Of a stretch of 64,000 nucleotides of DNA, positions 1 to 8,583 are shown one piece after another; the first letter of the stretch is position 1; each line of letters begins with the position of its first letter. The DNA comes from UBA3263 sp964586765 (GTDB lineage: Bacteria > Bacteroidota > Bacteroidia > Bacteroidales > Muribaculaceae). The translations under genes and the position numbers were made by a program. The notes under the pieces are model-generated. The model made no database searches. It was given only the letters and a program-made list of their open reading frames with translations, and was not told where the DNA came from. The stretch spans positions 19,832 to 83,831 of the forward strand of contig CAZPHN010000006.1 in NCBI GenBank assembly GCA_964586765.1. Reading direction: 5' to 3'.

Positions 1-2
1 CC

Positions 3-278
3 TCAACCGGTTATGTCGAAGAAATGACCTCGCTTAACCGCAACATATCCGGTCTGAACACCATCTATGAAATCCAGCTCAAGAGCGTCAGCTCGCAGCT
101 TGACTCCATTGACCGCGTGAACCGCGGCATCAAGGATATCCGCGATATGTATGAGAAATCTGCCGAGACCTCACAGAAATATTGCGAGGAAACGGAAAAA
201 ATGGCACTCTACATGCAGCAGCTCAATGCCATCTACGCCAAGATGATTGAAGCTATGTCCCAAAGAATTAACAATTAA
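3..278 (+). CDS. gldL: GldL, T9SS motor subunit, 3' part only
   Basis: The reading frame is open from the window edge, so only the C-terminal ~91 residues are present. The sequence is a helical, charged, coiled-coil-like tail ending in SQRINN. GldL is the inner-membrane partner of GldM, and together they form the proton-driven motor of type IX secretion and gliding. The N-terminal membrane helices that carry the key residues lie outside the window. I assign it from the tail and from its position 6 bases before gldM, in the usual gldK-L-M-N order. The internal ATG at position 24 is not the start. Confidence 0.85.
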   Translation, partial: STGYVEEMTSLNRNISGLNTIYEIQLKSVSSQLDSIDRVNRGIKDIRDMYEKSAETSQKYCEETEKMALYMQQLNAIYAKMIEAMSQRINN

Positions 279-284
279 AAAACT

Positions 285-1847
285 ATGGCAGGAAGTTCCG
301 GACTTACTCCCCGACAGAAAATGATTAACCTCATGTATATCGTGCTGACAGCGATGCTCGCCCTCAATGTCAGCTCCGATGTACTTGACGGTTTCACTCA
401 GGTCGACGAAGGTCTTAACCGCTCCAACTCAAATGTGGCGGGACGTAACGACGCGCTCTTCGGCAAACTTTCCGACTTTGCTGACCAGAACCCCGAAAAA
501 GGCAAACCTTGGCTTGACAGAGCTTCAGAGGTCCGTAACTTCACCTCGGCAATTCTTTCGCGCGTCGACTCCCTTAAACTTGCCATTGTCCATAAGGCTG
601 ACGGCAAGGACGGCGACCCGCACGAAATAATCCATCGCGACGACCTCGAGGCGTCGGCTGCCGTGATGCTCAATCCCGCTACCCTCGAGGGTCAGAAACT
701 GCGCCTGAGCCTTGACTCCTACCGCGATTTCATATCTAATCTGATGCCTGACTCAGTCAAGCGTCAGACGGTCAATGAAGCTCTCTCTACCTCAAACCTC
801 GACTCAAACGGCAAAAACCGCACCCAGACATGGGAAGAGACCAATTTCGAGTCCAAACCCGTAGTTGCCGCCGTAACTCTCCTCTCCAAACTCGAAAACG
901 ATATACGCTATGCCGAGGGTGAGGCTCTTACCGCCATGCTCAATGCCGTCGACGCGGGCGATGTCCGCGTAAACGAGCTGAACGCCTTCGTTATTCCCCG
1001 CTCGCGCTCGGTAATGCGCGGCGGCAAGTATTCAGCCAACATTGTCCTCGCCGCGGTCGATACCACCCAGCGTCCGCGTATCTTCATTGGCGGCAAACCG
1101 ATTCCCGAGGGTGGTCTCTACGAATTCCAGACCGGCTCCACCGGCTCGTTTGACTATTCCGGCTATCTCGAGGTGACCCATGGCGACGGAACCACCACCC
1201 AGCATCCCTTCAGCAGCGACTATACGGTCTTTGAGCCTACCGCTACCGTCTCAGCCACTATGATGAACGTCCTCTACGCCGGTATTGACAACCCGCTGTC
1301 AATCTCCGTGCCCGGCGTTCATAACGACAAAATCAGCGCAACGATGACTAACGGAACGCTGACCCGCCAAGGCGACAAATGGATTGCACGCCCCTCAGCC
1401 GTCGGTCAGGAAGCCGTCATCACGGTTACCGCAAATGTCGACGGCACGAGCCAGACCATGGGTACGACCAAGTTCCGCACCCGCAAGCTCCCTGACCCCA
1501 CTCCCTTCATTCCCTTTAAGGACGCGCAGGGAAATCCCGACCGCTATCGCGGCGGCGGCAAGGCTCTTTCCAAGGCCACACTCCTTGCGTCGCCCGGAAT
1601 CGAAGCCGCCATCGATGATGAACTGCTCAACATCAAGTTTAACGTAATATCCTTCCAGACCGTCGTGTTCGACCAGAGCGGCAACAACCTTATCCAGACC
1701 TCCAATGGTGCTAACTTCTCCGAGACCCAGAAACGTCAGTTCCGCGAGCTCAAGAGCGGCAAGCGTTTCATTATCACTAACGTGAAGGCTACCGGTCCGG
1801 ACGGCGTTACGCGCACAATCTCGCCCCTCGACGTTCTTGTCAAATAA
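285..1847 (+). CDS. gldM: GldM, T9SS motor/periplasmic shaft protein
   Basis: This 520-residue protein matches the normal GldM length. The N-terminus (GLTPRQKMINLMYIVLTAML) is the signature single membrane helix that inserts into the GldL bundle. The remainder is a periplasmic region of helical and Ig-like domains ending in ISPLDVLVK. Known GldM forms a dimeric shaft that passes proton-motive energy from the inner-membrane motor to the GldK/GldN outer ring. It starts 6 bases after gldL and is followed 15 bases later by gldN, so the three genes form one operon. The start is set by the conserved N-terminal motif. Confidence 0.95.
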   Translation: MAGSSGLTPRQKMINLMYIVLTAMLALNVSSDVLDGFTQVDEGLNRSNSNVAGRNDALFGKLSDFADQNPEKGKPWLDRASEVRNFTSAILSRVDSLKLAIVHKADGKDGDPHEIIHRDDLEASAAVMLNPATLEGQKLRLSLDSYRDFISNLMPDSVKRQTVNEALSTSNLDSNGKNRTQTWEETNFESKPVVAAVTLLSKLENDIRYAEGEALTAMLNAVDAGDVRVNELNAFVIPRSRSVMRGGKYSANIVLAAVDTTQRPRIFIGGKPIPEGGLYEFQTGSTGSFDYSGYLEVTHGDGTTTQHPFSSDYTVFEPTATVSATMMNVLYAGIDNPLSISVPGVHNDKISATMTNGTLTRQGDKWIARPSAVGQEAVITVTANVDGTSQTMGTTKFRTRKLPDPTPFIPFKDAQGNPDRYRGGGKALSKATLLASPGIEAAIDDELLNIKFNVISFQTVVFDQSGNNLIQTSNGANFSETQKRQFRELKSGKRFIITNVKATGPDGVTRTISPLDVLVK

Positions 1848-1862
1848 TAAAATATAAATCCG

Positions 1863-2996
1863 ATGAAAAAATCAATCATACTCGGCATCCTTGCCTTCGC
1901 ATCCCTCTCGGCTCTCGCTCAGGAATCATCCAGTTCCGCAGTGATGAGCCGTGGAAACCGAACCCGTCCCGGTCAGAAAACCGAGCAGGCAGGACCCGCC
2001 GTCTCCGGACGCCTCCAGCAGCAGCTCGACGCTGCCGATGACCCCTCGCGCCCCGATGCGTCCGTAAAGTATATGCGCGTCATTTACCGCGAGCTTGATT
2101 TGATGGACGAGGATAAGAACGCACCGCTCTATTTCCCCGAGGACCTTGTTGACGGACAGGAAAACCTTTTCCGCATCATGTTCCGCCTTCTCGCCGAAAA
2201 TAAGATTCCCGCCTATGAGTTTCTTGACGGACGCGAAGAGTTTACCGAGGAACGCCGCGTAAAGATGGCTGATATCCTTTCTAACTTCTCAATCATGGGA
2301 AGCCCCGCCAAGGGCTCTTCAGAGAAGAACCCGCTATGGGAAATCGACCCCATCGATGTCCCCACCCACAAGGTGCTCAAATACTTTATCATTGAGCGTT
2401 GGGTGTTTGACAACCGCTCCAACTCGATGAAAACCGTTGTCGAGGCAATTTGCCCCGTCATTGTGGGCAGCGATTCCGGCGACTCTGCCGAGTTAGCCGG
2501 CAATACCCCCATGTTCTGGATGAAGATGAGCGACCTCAAGCCTTATCTGCGCCAGCAATACATCTTCACCGACGATGACAATAACCTTGCCCTCCATACC
2601 TATGATGATTTCTTCACCATGAATATGTATAAGGGCGACATTTACAAGACCCGCAACCTCCGCAACCGTACCCTGAAAGATATCCACGCCGGCGACCCCG
2701 ATGACCTCAAGCGCGCTCAGGACTCTATCCAGAACCGCCTTGAACACTATGCCGACAATCTCTGGGTACCCACCCGCGAGGAGCTTCGCGCCCGTCGCGA
2801 GGCTGCCGACTCGACCGCCGTGGCTACCGAAAAGACTGAGAAACCGGTCAAGACCTCTGCCCGAGCCTCGCGCTCCGAGCGCACCTCCCGCTCCGAAAAA
2901 GCCTCGACCCGCACCAAGGTAAAGCGCGAAAAGGCTCCCAAACAGTCATCGCCCGCATCATCGGCAACCCGCTCGGTCCGCAACCGCAAAAAATAA
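1863..2996 (+). CDS. gldN: GldN, T9SS ring component, with a basic Ser-rich tail
   Basis: A signal peptide covers about residues 1-19 (ending ALAQ). The GldN/PorN core follows, with YMRVIYRELDL near residue 70, the LWEIDPIDVP region near 160 and FFTMNMYKGDIYKTRNLRNR near 250. GldN binds the GldK lipoprotein ring under the outer membrane. After about residue 310 the protein has ~65 residues of low-complexity Ser/Arg/Lys sequence (ASRSERTSRSEKAS and similar) with no counterpart in the core. The DNA there repeats CGCTCCGA-type units. The gene ends 36 bases before the porX frame, with an ATTACTAATTCCT repeat between. Confidence 0.92.
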   Translation: MKKSIILGILAFASLSALAQESSSSAVMSRGNRTRPGQKTEQAGPAVSGRLQQQLDAADDPSRPDASVKYMRVIYRELDLMDEDKNAPLYFPEDLVDGQENLFRIMFRLLAENKIPAYEFLDGREEFTEERRVKMADILSNFSIMGSPAKGSSEKNPLWEIDPIDVPTHKVLKYFIIERWVFDNRSNSMKTVVEAICPVIVGSDSGDSAELAGNTPMFWMKMSDLKPYLRQQYIFTDDDNNLALHTYDDFFTMNMYKGDIYKTRNLRNRTLKDIHAGDPDDLKRAQDSIQNRLEHYADNLWVPTREELRARREAADSTAVATEKTEKPVKTSARASRSERTSRSEKASTRTKVKREKAPKQSSPASSATRSVRNRKK

Positions 2997-3002
2997 AGAA
3001 AC

Positions 3003-3034
3003 AATTACTAATTCCTAATTACTAATTCCTAATT
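3003..3034 (+). repeat. ATTAGTAATTAG-family repeat between gldN and porX
   Basis: This is a tandem mixture of ATTACTA and ATTCCTA units (32 bp) just downstream of the gldN stop. It belongs to a family seen at 17990, 36178, 37979, 58652 and 59042. Its right edge runs into the TTG start codon of porX. Confidence 0.8.
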
Positions 3035-4574
3035 GCCTAAGATTCTTTGGGTCGACGATGAAATCGACCTCCTGAAACCCCACATAATCTTCCTCAAAGG
3101 AAAAGGCTATGACGTCCTTACCGTAAATAACGGCAGGGACGCCATTGATATGGCTGCCGAACATCACCCGGACCTCATTTTTCTCGATGAGAACATGCCC
3201 GGTCTTTCCGGACTCGAGACCCTCTCGCGCATCAAGCAGATTTTGCCGCTGACTCCCGTTATCATGATTACCAAAAACGAGGAGGAAGGCGTGATGGATC
3301 AGGCGGTTGGGCAGAAAATAGCCGATTATCTCATAAAGCCGGTCAACCCTAACCAGATTTTACTCTCCATCAAGAAAAACCTCCACGCCGATGACCTCGT
3401 ATCGCGCCAGACCTCGGGCGACTACCGCTCGGAGTTCATGCAGCTGGGCGATGAAATTGGTCGCTGCGAAACCTTTGCCGACTGGCAGAAACTATACTCC
3501 CGATTGATTTACTGGGAAATAGAACTCTCTGCCTCAGCCTCGGAAATGGCAGACATGCTCTCAATGCAGCAACAGGAGGCTAACGCGGCGTTTGCCCGCT
3601 GGGTCAAGCGCAATTATGAGGACTGGGTCAAACCCGATGCCAACAGACCGCTGATGAGTCCCGACGTATTCCGCCGCAAGGTGTTCCCCATGCTCGACCG
3701 TGGCGACAAACTCTTCTTTGTCCTCATTGATAATTTCCGCCTTGACCAGTGGAAAACCATCGCTCCGATCCTTGCCGAACACTTCACCATTGAAGAGGAT
3801 ACCTACTGCAGCATCCTCCCTACGGCAACCCAGTATGCCCGCAATGCCATCTTCTCAGGGCTGATGCCGCTCGACATCGAGCGTATGTTCCCCGACCTTT
3901 GGGTCGACGAGGACGACGAACAGGGCAAGAACCTTAACGAATCGCCCCTAATCCAGACCCAGTTCGAGCGTTTCCGCCGCCCGGGAGTCAAGTTCTCATA
4001 CAATAAAATCAACGACTCCGCCGCCGGCGAGAAACTCATACGCGAGCTATCTAACCTCAAGACCAACGACCTCAACGTAGTGGTTCTCAACTTCATAGAC
4101 ATGCTATCCCATGCCCGCACAGAGTCGAAAATGATTCGCGAGCTCGCCTCCAGCAATGCCGCTTACCGCTCCCTGACCGAATCATGGTTCCGCCACTCCG
4201 CCGCCCTTGACCTCTTCAAAAAGATTGCCTCACTTGGCTTCAAAATCATCCTCACGACAGACCATGGTACCATTCGCGTCGATAACCCCATAAAGGTTGT
4301 CGGCGACCGTAATACGAACACCAATCTGCGCTACAAACTCGGCAAGTCACTCAACTATAATCCCAAACAGGTATTTGAAATCAAAAAGCCGCAACAGTTC
4401 GGACTCCCTGCGCCGAATGTCAGCACCGCCTACATTTTCGCTACCGGACGTGACTTCTTCGCCTATCCCAATAACTATAACTACTACGTCCAGTATTATA
4501 CCGACACCTTCCAGCACGGAGGTATCTCCCTCGAAGAAATGCTTATTCCACTCATAACCTTAAGTCCAAAGTAA
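3033..4574 (+). CDS. porX: PorX, T9SS response regulator with PglZ phosphatase domain
   Basis: This 513-residue protein has a CheY-like receiver (residues 1-120; acidic pocket DD at 8-9, phosphoacceptor Asp52 in FLDENMPG, Lys in MITK). A helical linker follows, then a C-terminal PglZ/alkaline-phosphatase-like domain (LIDNFRLDQW, PTATQYARNAIF, TTDHGTIRVDNP as likely metal-binding segments). PorX with PorY controls T9SS gene expression, and its PglZ domain cleaves oligonucleotides in the characterised homologues. The start is a TTG directly before PKILWVDDE. No upstream ATG is in frame, and the TTG lies at the edge of an AT-rich repeat. The gene is probably co-transcribed with gldLMN. Confidence 0.93.
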   Translation: MPKILWVDDEIDLLKPHIIFLKGKGYDVLTVNNGRDAIDMAAEHHPDLIFLDENMPGLSGLETLSRIKQILPLTPVIMITKNEEEGVMDQAVGQKIADYLIKPVNPNQILLSIKKNLHADDLVSRQTSGDYRSEFMQLGDEIGRCETFADWQKLYSRLIYWEIELSASASEMADMLSMQQQEANAAFARWVKRNYEDWVKPDANRPLMSPDVFRRKVFPMLDRGDKLFFVLIDNFRLDQWKTIAPILAEHFTIEEDTYCSILPTATQYARNAIFSGLMPLDIERMFPDLWVDEDDEQGKNLNESPLIQTQFERFRRPGVKFSYNKINDSAAGEKLIRELSNLKTNDLNVVVLNFIDMLSHARTESKMIRELASSNAAYRSLTESWFRHSAALDLFKKIASLGFKIILTTDHGTIRVDNPIKVVGDRNTNTNLRYKLGKSLNYNPKQVFEIKKPQQFGLPAPNVSTAYIFATGRDFFAYPNNYNYYVQYYTDTFQHGGISLEEMLIPLITLSPK

Positions 4575-4951
4575 TGAAACAGTTCTACAAAGCCGTTATG
4601 ATTGTCTTTGCGGCAATCATACTTACCGCCACATTTGCTGCATGCACCTCTGCTGAAGAGCCTGATGAAGAATCGATGACCGCCGACCTTGTAGGCAACT
4701 GGGTATCTACCGACGGTCTTTCCGAAATCTGCTTCCGCGATAACGGAACCGGCTATGCCAAGGAGGTAAACGATGAAGGCGACGTTGACAAAATCAACTT
4801 TGACTATGAAGCCTCATCAACTTCAAGCACCCGCCTGACCGTCATAATCAAGTGGCGCAACAACACCCCGGCGTCGACCCTCACCGCCGCAGTAACAGCC
4901 TCCACCCTGACTCTCACCCCCGGCAAGACCTACACCCGCAAACCCCTTTGA
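4574..4951 (+). CDS. Small putative lipoprotein
   Basis: This is a 125-residue protein with a lipoprotein signal peptide (hydrophobic residues 7-22, lipobox TFAAC with Cys near 24). A short beta-rich region follows (LVGNWVSTDGLSEICFRDNG, then repeated Thr/Ala strands), which resembles the lipocalin-like small lipoproteins common in Bacteroidales. The ATG overlaps the last base of the porX stop, so it is translationally coupled to porX. Whether it takes part in type IX secretion is unknown. It ends only two bases from the convergent Stealth gene, and I see no terminator hairpin in between. Confidence 0.75.
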   Translation: MKQFYKAVMIVFAAIILTATFAACTSAEEPDEESMTADLVGNWVSTDGLSEICFRDNGTGYAKEVNDEGDVDKINFDYEASSTSSTRLTVIIKWRNNTPASTLTAAVTASTLTLTPGKTYTRKPL

Positions 4952-4953
4952 TT

Positions 4954-5946
4954 TTATTTTTCGAAGGAGGATTTTTCGGGGAGGATATGCTCGAAGGCGG
5001 CGGCTATGCGCTCCATTACCTGCTCGTAGTTGCGTATATGCACGTTGTCGTTAAGGCAGATAAGCTTGTACCGCTGATTATAGATGGCGTCTATCGCCTT
5101 GTCTGACTTAATCATCAGCGGAAACATTTTTGTATCTGAATAGGTATTGTACGGCTCGAAATTGCCACGGCATATCTGCCACGTGCGGAAAAGCTCGGGC
5201 GTATAGTCCGTAACCATGCGGAACCGGTTTGCCGACGTGCGCGTCAGCTCCTCTTCTTCCTCGCTCCATACCTCCTCAAATGTCGACTTAAGGTAGGGCT
5301 GAGCGTTGTGAGGCGTACGGAGCGTAATGAACTTGCCGTAAGGCTGCAGCAGGCGGTTCATACGTGCCTTTGAGCCGTAACACTTGTTGAACCATTTGTC
5401 ATGAAACCGCTCCATGACCTCTTTCTTATCAAAGTGGCGGTTGATTATGCGCATATTGTTCTTGATGCGCACATACCATTGCGACCACGACGGATTATAC
5501 TGAAAGATGGCTATGTCACACGGAAGTCCGTTGCGGAAAAAACGCTCCGGACTGATTTGGTTGATAATATAGAAGTCGTCGTTAAAGTAAACGAAATGGT
5601 CGGCAAGCCCCGGAATACGGTGGATATAACGCTCTATGACCACGGAATTATACGTTGGCAGAAACTCCTCCGGAATGTAATCCTTATGGCTTACAAGGTT
5701 AATTTTCGGGTTATTCTCGTCGAGCCACTCGGGTTTCTGTCCGCTCGTCACGAAATGGATTTTCCTCACCCACGGTGCGAATTTCTCCACCCCGCGAAAC
5801 CAGTATTTAAGGAAACCGTAGTCGCGAAAGCGGGCATCGGAAACTCCATTTTCCTCATTTTCCTGCTTTTGTGAATACTTGGCAAACTCCTTTTTCCAGT
5901 CTGGGTCGTTCATATCGACCCATGTAATGACGAAATCTATTTCCAT
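4954..5946 (-). CDS. Stealth-family capsule/surface glycan phosphotransferase
   Basis: This 330-residue protein starts with the Stealth CR1 motif (DFVITWVDMNDPDW). It also has CR2 (HRIPGLADHFVYFNDDFYI, around residue 115) and later conserved regions (APYG/PHNAQPYLKS around 210 and NDNVHIRNYEQV near 305). Stealth proteins transfer hexose-1-phosphate to build phosphodiester-linked capsule or teichoic-like glycans. No membrane helix or signal peptide is visible, which fits a cytoplasmic or peripheral enzyme. It is divergent from a LicD-like gene with another glycan role. The acceptor and sugar cannot be told from sequence. Confidence 0.88.
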   Translation of the reverse strand: MEIDFVITWVDMNDPDWKKEFAKYSQKQENEENGVSDARFRDYGFLKYWFRGVEKFAPWVRKIHFVTSGQKPEWLDENNPKINLVSHKDYIPEEFLPTYNSVVIERYIHRIPGLADHFVYFNDDFYIINQISPERFFRNGLPCDIAIFQYNPSWSQWYVRIKNNMRIINRHFDKKEVMERFHDKWFNKCYGSKARMNRLLQPYGKFITLRTPHNAQPYLKSTFEEVWSEEEEELTRTSANRFRMVTDYTPELFRTWQICRGNFEPYNTYSDTKMFPLMIKSDKAIDAIYNQRYKLICLNDNVHIRNYEQVMERIAAAFEHILPEKSSFEK

Positions 5947-5972
5947 TTCTGCCTTTAAAACTTTATTTGCAG

Positions 5973-5980
5973 CAAATTTA
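5973..5980 (-). promoter_or_regulatory. -7 promoter element for the Stealth gene
   Basis: Read on the minus strand this is TAAATTTG, matching the Bacteroidota -7 consensus TAnnTTTG. It lies 26 bases before the ATG. The -33 TTTG is not clear. Confidence 0.5.
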
Positions 5981-6034
5981 GCTCTTTTTTTCCAACAATT
6001 TCGACTTTCAGCCCATTTTTTTTAATTTTTTCCG

Positions 6035-6042
6035 TAACTTTG
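6035..6042 (+). promoter_or_regulatory. -7 promoter element for the LicD-like gene
   Basis: TAACTTTG matches TAnnTTTG and lies 30 bases before the ATG at 6073. It sits back to back with the minus-strand promoter of the Stealth gene. Confidence 0.6.
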
Positions 6043-6072
6043 TCAGTACGTTAATTCATATTATAGCTTAGT

Positions 6073-6726
6073 ATGACAAAATCCCGAAAAATCAAAGATC
6101 AAGAAAATTTGCTGCGACGCTCCAAGTTGCTCAAAACCGAGGGCGCGGAAGTTATTAAAGCTTTTTCTGAACTCATGAACAGAAATAAGATTCCTTTTTG
6201 GTTGGAATTCGGGACTTTGCTCGGTTTTTATCGTGACCGCGACTTCATTTCCCATGATTTTGATATTGACTTCGGTACCTACATTGAAAATCATGACAGG
6301 ATAAGAAAAACGCTCACCGACGCCGGATTTAAACTCGTGCGCCTATATACCGACAACGGTGGCGGGATTGAAGAGTGTTACAAGTTTAAAAATTCATCAT
6401 TCGACGTATTCTATTTCCGGCGCGATGAGGAAGGAATGCATTGTACTTCATATAAGCGTGCGCCTAAATCATGGATTAGAAGCATCCTTAACCGTAGGAA
6501 ATACATTGTTAAGGAACTTTCCTTCCCCGATACCGGTCTCGTTGCCGCCCGGTTCAAAGATGCCGACATATTCGTTCCCTCTGCATGTGAGGCTCACCTT
6601 AAAGCCCACTATGGCGAAAATTACATGATTCCTGACCCTGATTTCAACTCAGAAACAGCACCTAACGTCCGTTACTTCCCCCTTGAGGAACGCTACGCCG
6701 TAGGTCGCAGACTCGGAAAGAAATAA
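6073..6726 (+). CDS. LicD/fukutin-like nucleotidyltransferase-fold protein
   Basis: This 217-residue protein carries the LicD-type signature WLEFGTLLGFYRDRDFI followed by HDFDIDFG near residues 42-70. The Asp residues there are the metal-binding pair of the nucleotidyltransferase fold. LicD proteins attach phosphocholine or similar phospho-groups to surface glycans. It fits beside a Stealth phosphotransferase and a GT2 enzyme. Phosphocholine specificity is not established, because no licA/licC partner is in view. The ATG follows a good -7 promoter by 30 bases. Confidence 0.8.
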   Translation: MTKSRKIKDQENLLRRSKLLKTEGAEVIKAFSELMNRNKIPFWLEFGTLLGFYRDRDFISHDFDIDFGTYIENHDRIRKTLTDAGFKLVRLYTDNGGGIEECYKFKNSSFDVFYFRRDEEGMHCTSYKRAPKSWIRSILNRRKYIVKELSFPDTGLVAARFKDADIFVPSACEAHLKAHYGENYMIPDPDFNSETAPNVRYFPLEERYAVGRRLGKK

Positions 6727-6764
6727 GCCCGCTTTTAGTCTGACATAGAGATGCCACAGAAGCA

Positions 6765-7694
6765 ATGCCACAAGTAAGCATTATAGTCCCCGTACATAAC
6801 ACTGCTCCTTACCTCCGCCAGTGCGTCAATTCCCTGACCGCACAGACCCTGCGTGACATTGAGATTATCCTCGTTGAAAATTGCTCGACCGATAATTCAG
6901 CCGACCTTTGCCGCGAAATAGCAGCAACCGACAGCCGCATCAAGTTCATCCGGATTGAGAAGGCTGACCTTGCGTCGGCGCGTAATGCCGGCGTCCGCGT
7001 TGCAGTTGGAGAATATTTAGCATTTGTCGATAGTGATGACACTGTCCTCCCAACCATGTGTGAGGAAACCTATCGAGCCGCTAAAGAAAACAACCTGACA
7101 ATCCTTAGCTTTAACTTTCTCAAGAAATATCCTGACAGTAAAACAAAATATTGCTTTTCGCAGGATGGCTCGCTGGTGATTGTAACCCCAAAAGAGGCAA
7201 CAAGCCTGCTCCTGCGCGGAAAAATCCCCGTTATGGTATGGACTTTGCTCTTTCATCGCTCCCTTTTTGACAAAATGATGTTCCCTGAGAACCTTCTCCA
7301 TGAGGATAGGGCTTCTACCTTCCGATATGTCGCTGAATCCTCCGGAGTCGGTATTCTCAACAAGGCATTTTATGTGTATTTTCAGCGCAAAAACAGCATA
7401 GTTCATTCAAAAACTACTATGCGCAAGCTTCGCGACGGAATAAAAACCGATATCATGCGGTTTGATTTCATTGCGAATTCACCAATGTTCCCATCCGAGG
7501 AAGAGAAAGCGGTTGTCGCCGCAAAAAGCGCGAACCATCTTATAAGCCGTCTGACTTATATGTATTTCCACGCCAAGACTCCTGAGGAGAAAAAGGAATA
7601 TAAATCACTCCTTTCAACCCTTAAACTCATACCGGCTAACACCCGATTGGCTCTAAAACAACGTCTTTTCCTCGCATTTCTTAAAATAACATGA
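6765..7694 (+). CDS. Family 2 glycosyltransferase
   Basis: This 309-residue protein has a GT-A fold. It starts with VSIIVPVHNTAPYLRQCVNS, has the nucleotide-sugar site ENCSTDNSADLC (36-50) and the metal-binding DxD equivalent FVDSDD (residues 88-93). The C-terminal ~100 residues are helical and typical of Bacteroidales capsule GT2 enzymes. It overlaps the next gene by 4 bases (ATGA), so the two are translationally coupled. The donor and acceptor sugars are unknown. Confidence 0.9.
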   Translation: MPQVSIIVPVHNTAPYLRQCVNSLTAQTLRDIEIILVENCSTDNSADLCREIAATDSRIKFIRIEKADLASARNAGVRVAVGEYLAFVDSDDTVLPTMCEETYRAAKENNLTILSFNFLKKYPDSKTKYCFSQDGSLVIVTPKEATSLLLRGKIPVMVWTLLFHRSLFDKMMFPENLLHEDRASTFRYVAESSGVGILNKAFYVYFQRKNSIVHSKTTMRKLRDGIKTDIMRFDFIANSPMFPSEEEKAVVAAKSANHLISRLTYMYFHAKTPEEKKEYKSLLSTLKLIPANTRLALKQRLFLAFLKIT

Positions 7695-8569
7695 AGTACA
7701 AACTGATAATAGGATTTATGAAGCTTGTGGCTTTGCTGCCATTCTGGGTGCTTTACGCTCTTAGCGACGTTATGTTCTTCATTATTTACTATGTGGTGCG
7801 TTATCGGCGCAAACTGGTACGTAAAAATCTTCGACGGGCTTTCCCCAACGACTCGCTGGCTCAGATTAAACGCTATGAGCGAGGTTTTTACCTCCACCTG
7901 TGTGATACCATTGTCGAAACCGTAAAACTACTTCATTTTACCGACAGACAGGTAGCAAACCACATCAAAATCGAAGGTGCCGACAAGGTTAACGAAGCCG
8001 TCGCCAAGGGTCACTCCATCATAGTAATGCTCGGTCATTACGGCAACTGGGAGTGGGTGCCCTCCATTGTCACCAAGCTCCCCGACGACCTCCTTGCCGC
8101 CCAGATTTACCATCCGCTCAAAAACAAGACCATGGACCGCGTAATGCTCCGCATTCGTAGCCGCTTCGGCTCGGAAAGTATCCCTATGGCGCGTACCGTC
8201 AGGCGTCTGTTTGAGATTGAGCGTAACAATCAGCGTTTTATATGCGGCTTCATTGCCGACCAGCGACCCTTCACCGCCGCGCTCCATCATTGGACCGACT
8301 TTATGGGCATTGACACCCCCTACGTTACCGGCGGCGAAACCATTGGCGACCGTATCAACGCCGCCTATTTCTACCTTGATGTCGACAAAACTTCCCGCGG
8401 TCACTACACCATGACCTTCAAAGAGATAATTCCCCCCGAAGGCGACACCGAAGAATTCCCCTACACGCGCCAATACCTGCGGATGCTCGAACACAACATA
8501 CGCCGCGACCCGCGCTTCTGGCTCTGGTCCCACAACCGCTGGAAACGCTCCCGCAAACCATTAAATTAG
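7691..8569 (+). CDS. LpxL/HtrB-like lipid A (lysophospholipid) acyltransferase
   Basis: This 292-residue protein has an N-terminal membrane segment (IGFMKLVALLPFWVLYALSD and following, residues 6-36). It carries the HX4E catalytic motif GHYGNWEW near residue 115, with ADQRP further on. It resembles enzymes that add secondary acyl chains to lipid A at the inner membrane. Coupling to an upstream glycosyltransferase is common in Bacteroidales and does not prove a joint pathway. The stop is followed directly by a heptad repeat array. Confidence 0.88.
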   Translation: MKYKLIIGFMKLVALLPFWVLYALSDVMFFIIYYVVRYRRKLVRKNLRRAFPNDSLAQIKRYERGFYLHLCDTIVETVKLLHFTDRQVANHIKIEGADKVNEAVAKGHSIIVMLGHYGNWEWVPSIVTKLPDDLLAAQIYHPLKNKTMDRVMLRIRSRFGSESIPMARTVRRLFEIERNNQRFICGFIADQRPFTAALHHWTDFMGIDTPYVTGGETIGDRINAAYFYLDVDKTSRGHYTMTFKEIIPPEGDTEEFPYTRQYLRMLEHNIRRDPRFWLWSHNRWKRSRKPLN

Positions 8570-8583
8570 TCCAATTCATAAAC

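Noticed and set aside
5401..5874. Long antisense ORFs in the Stealth gene and similar opposite-strand ORFs in other genes
   Set aside because: They have no family motifs, no promoter and follow the codon pattern of the real gene on the other strand.
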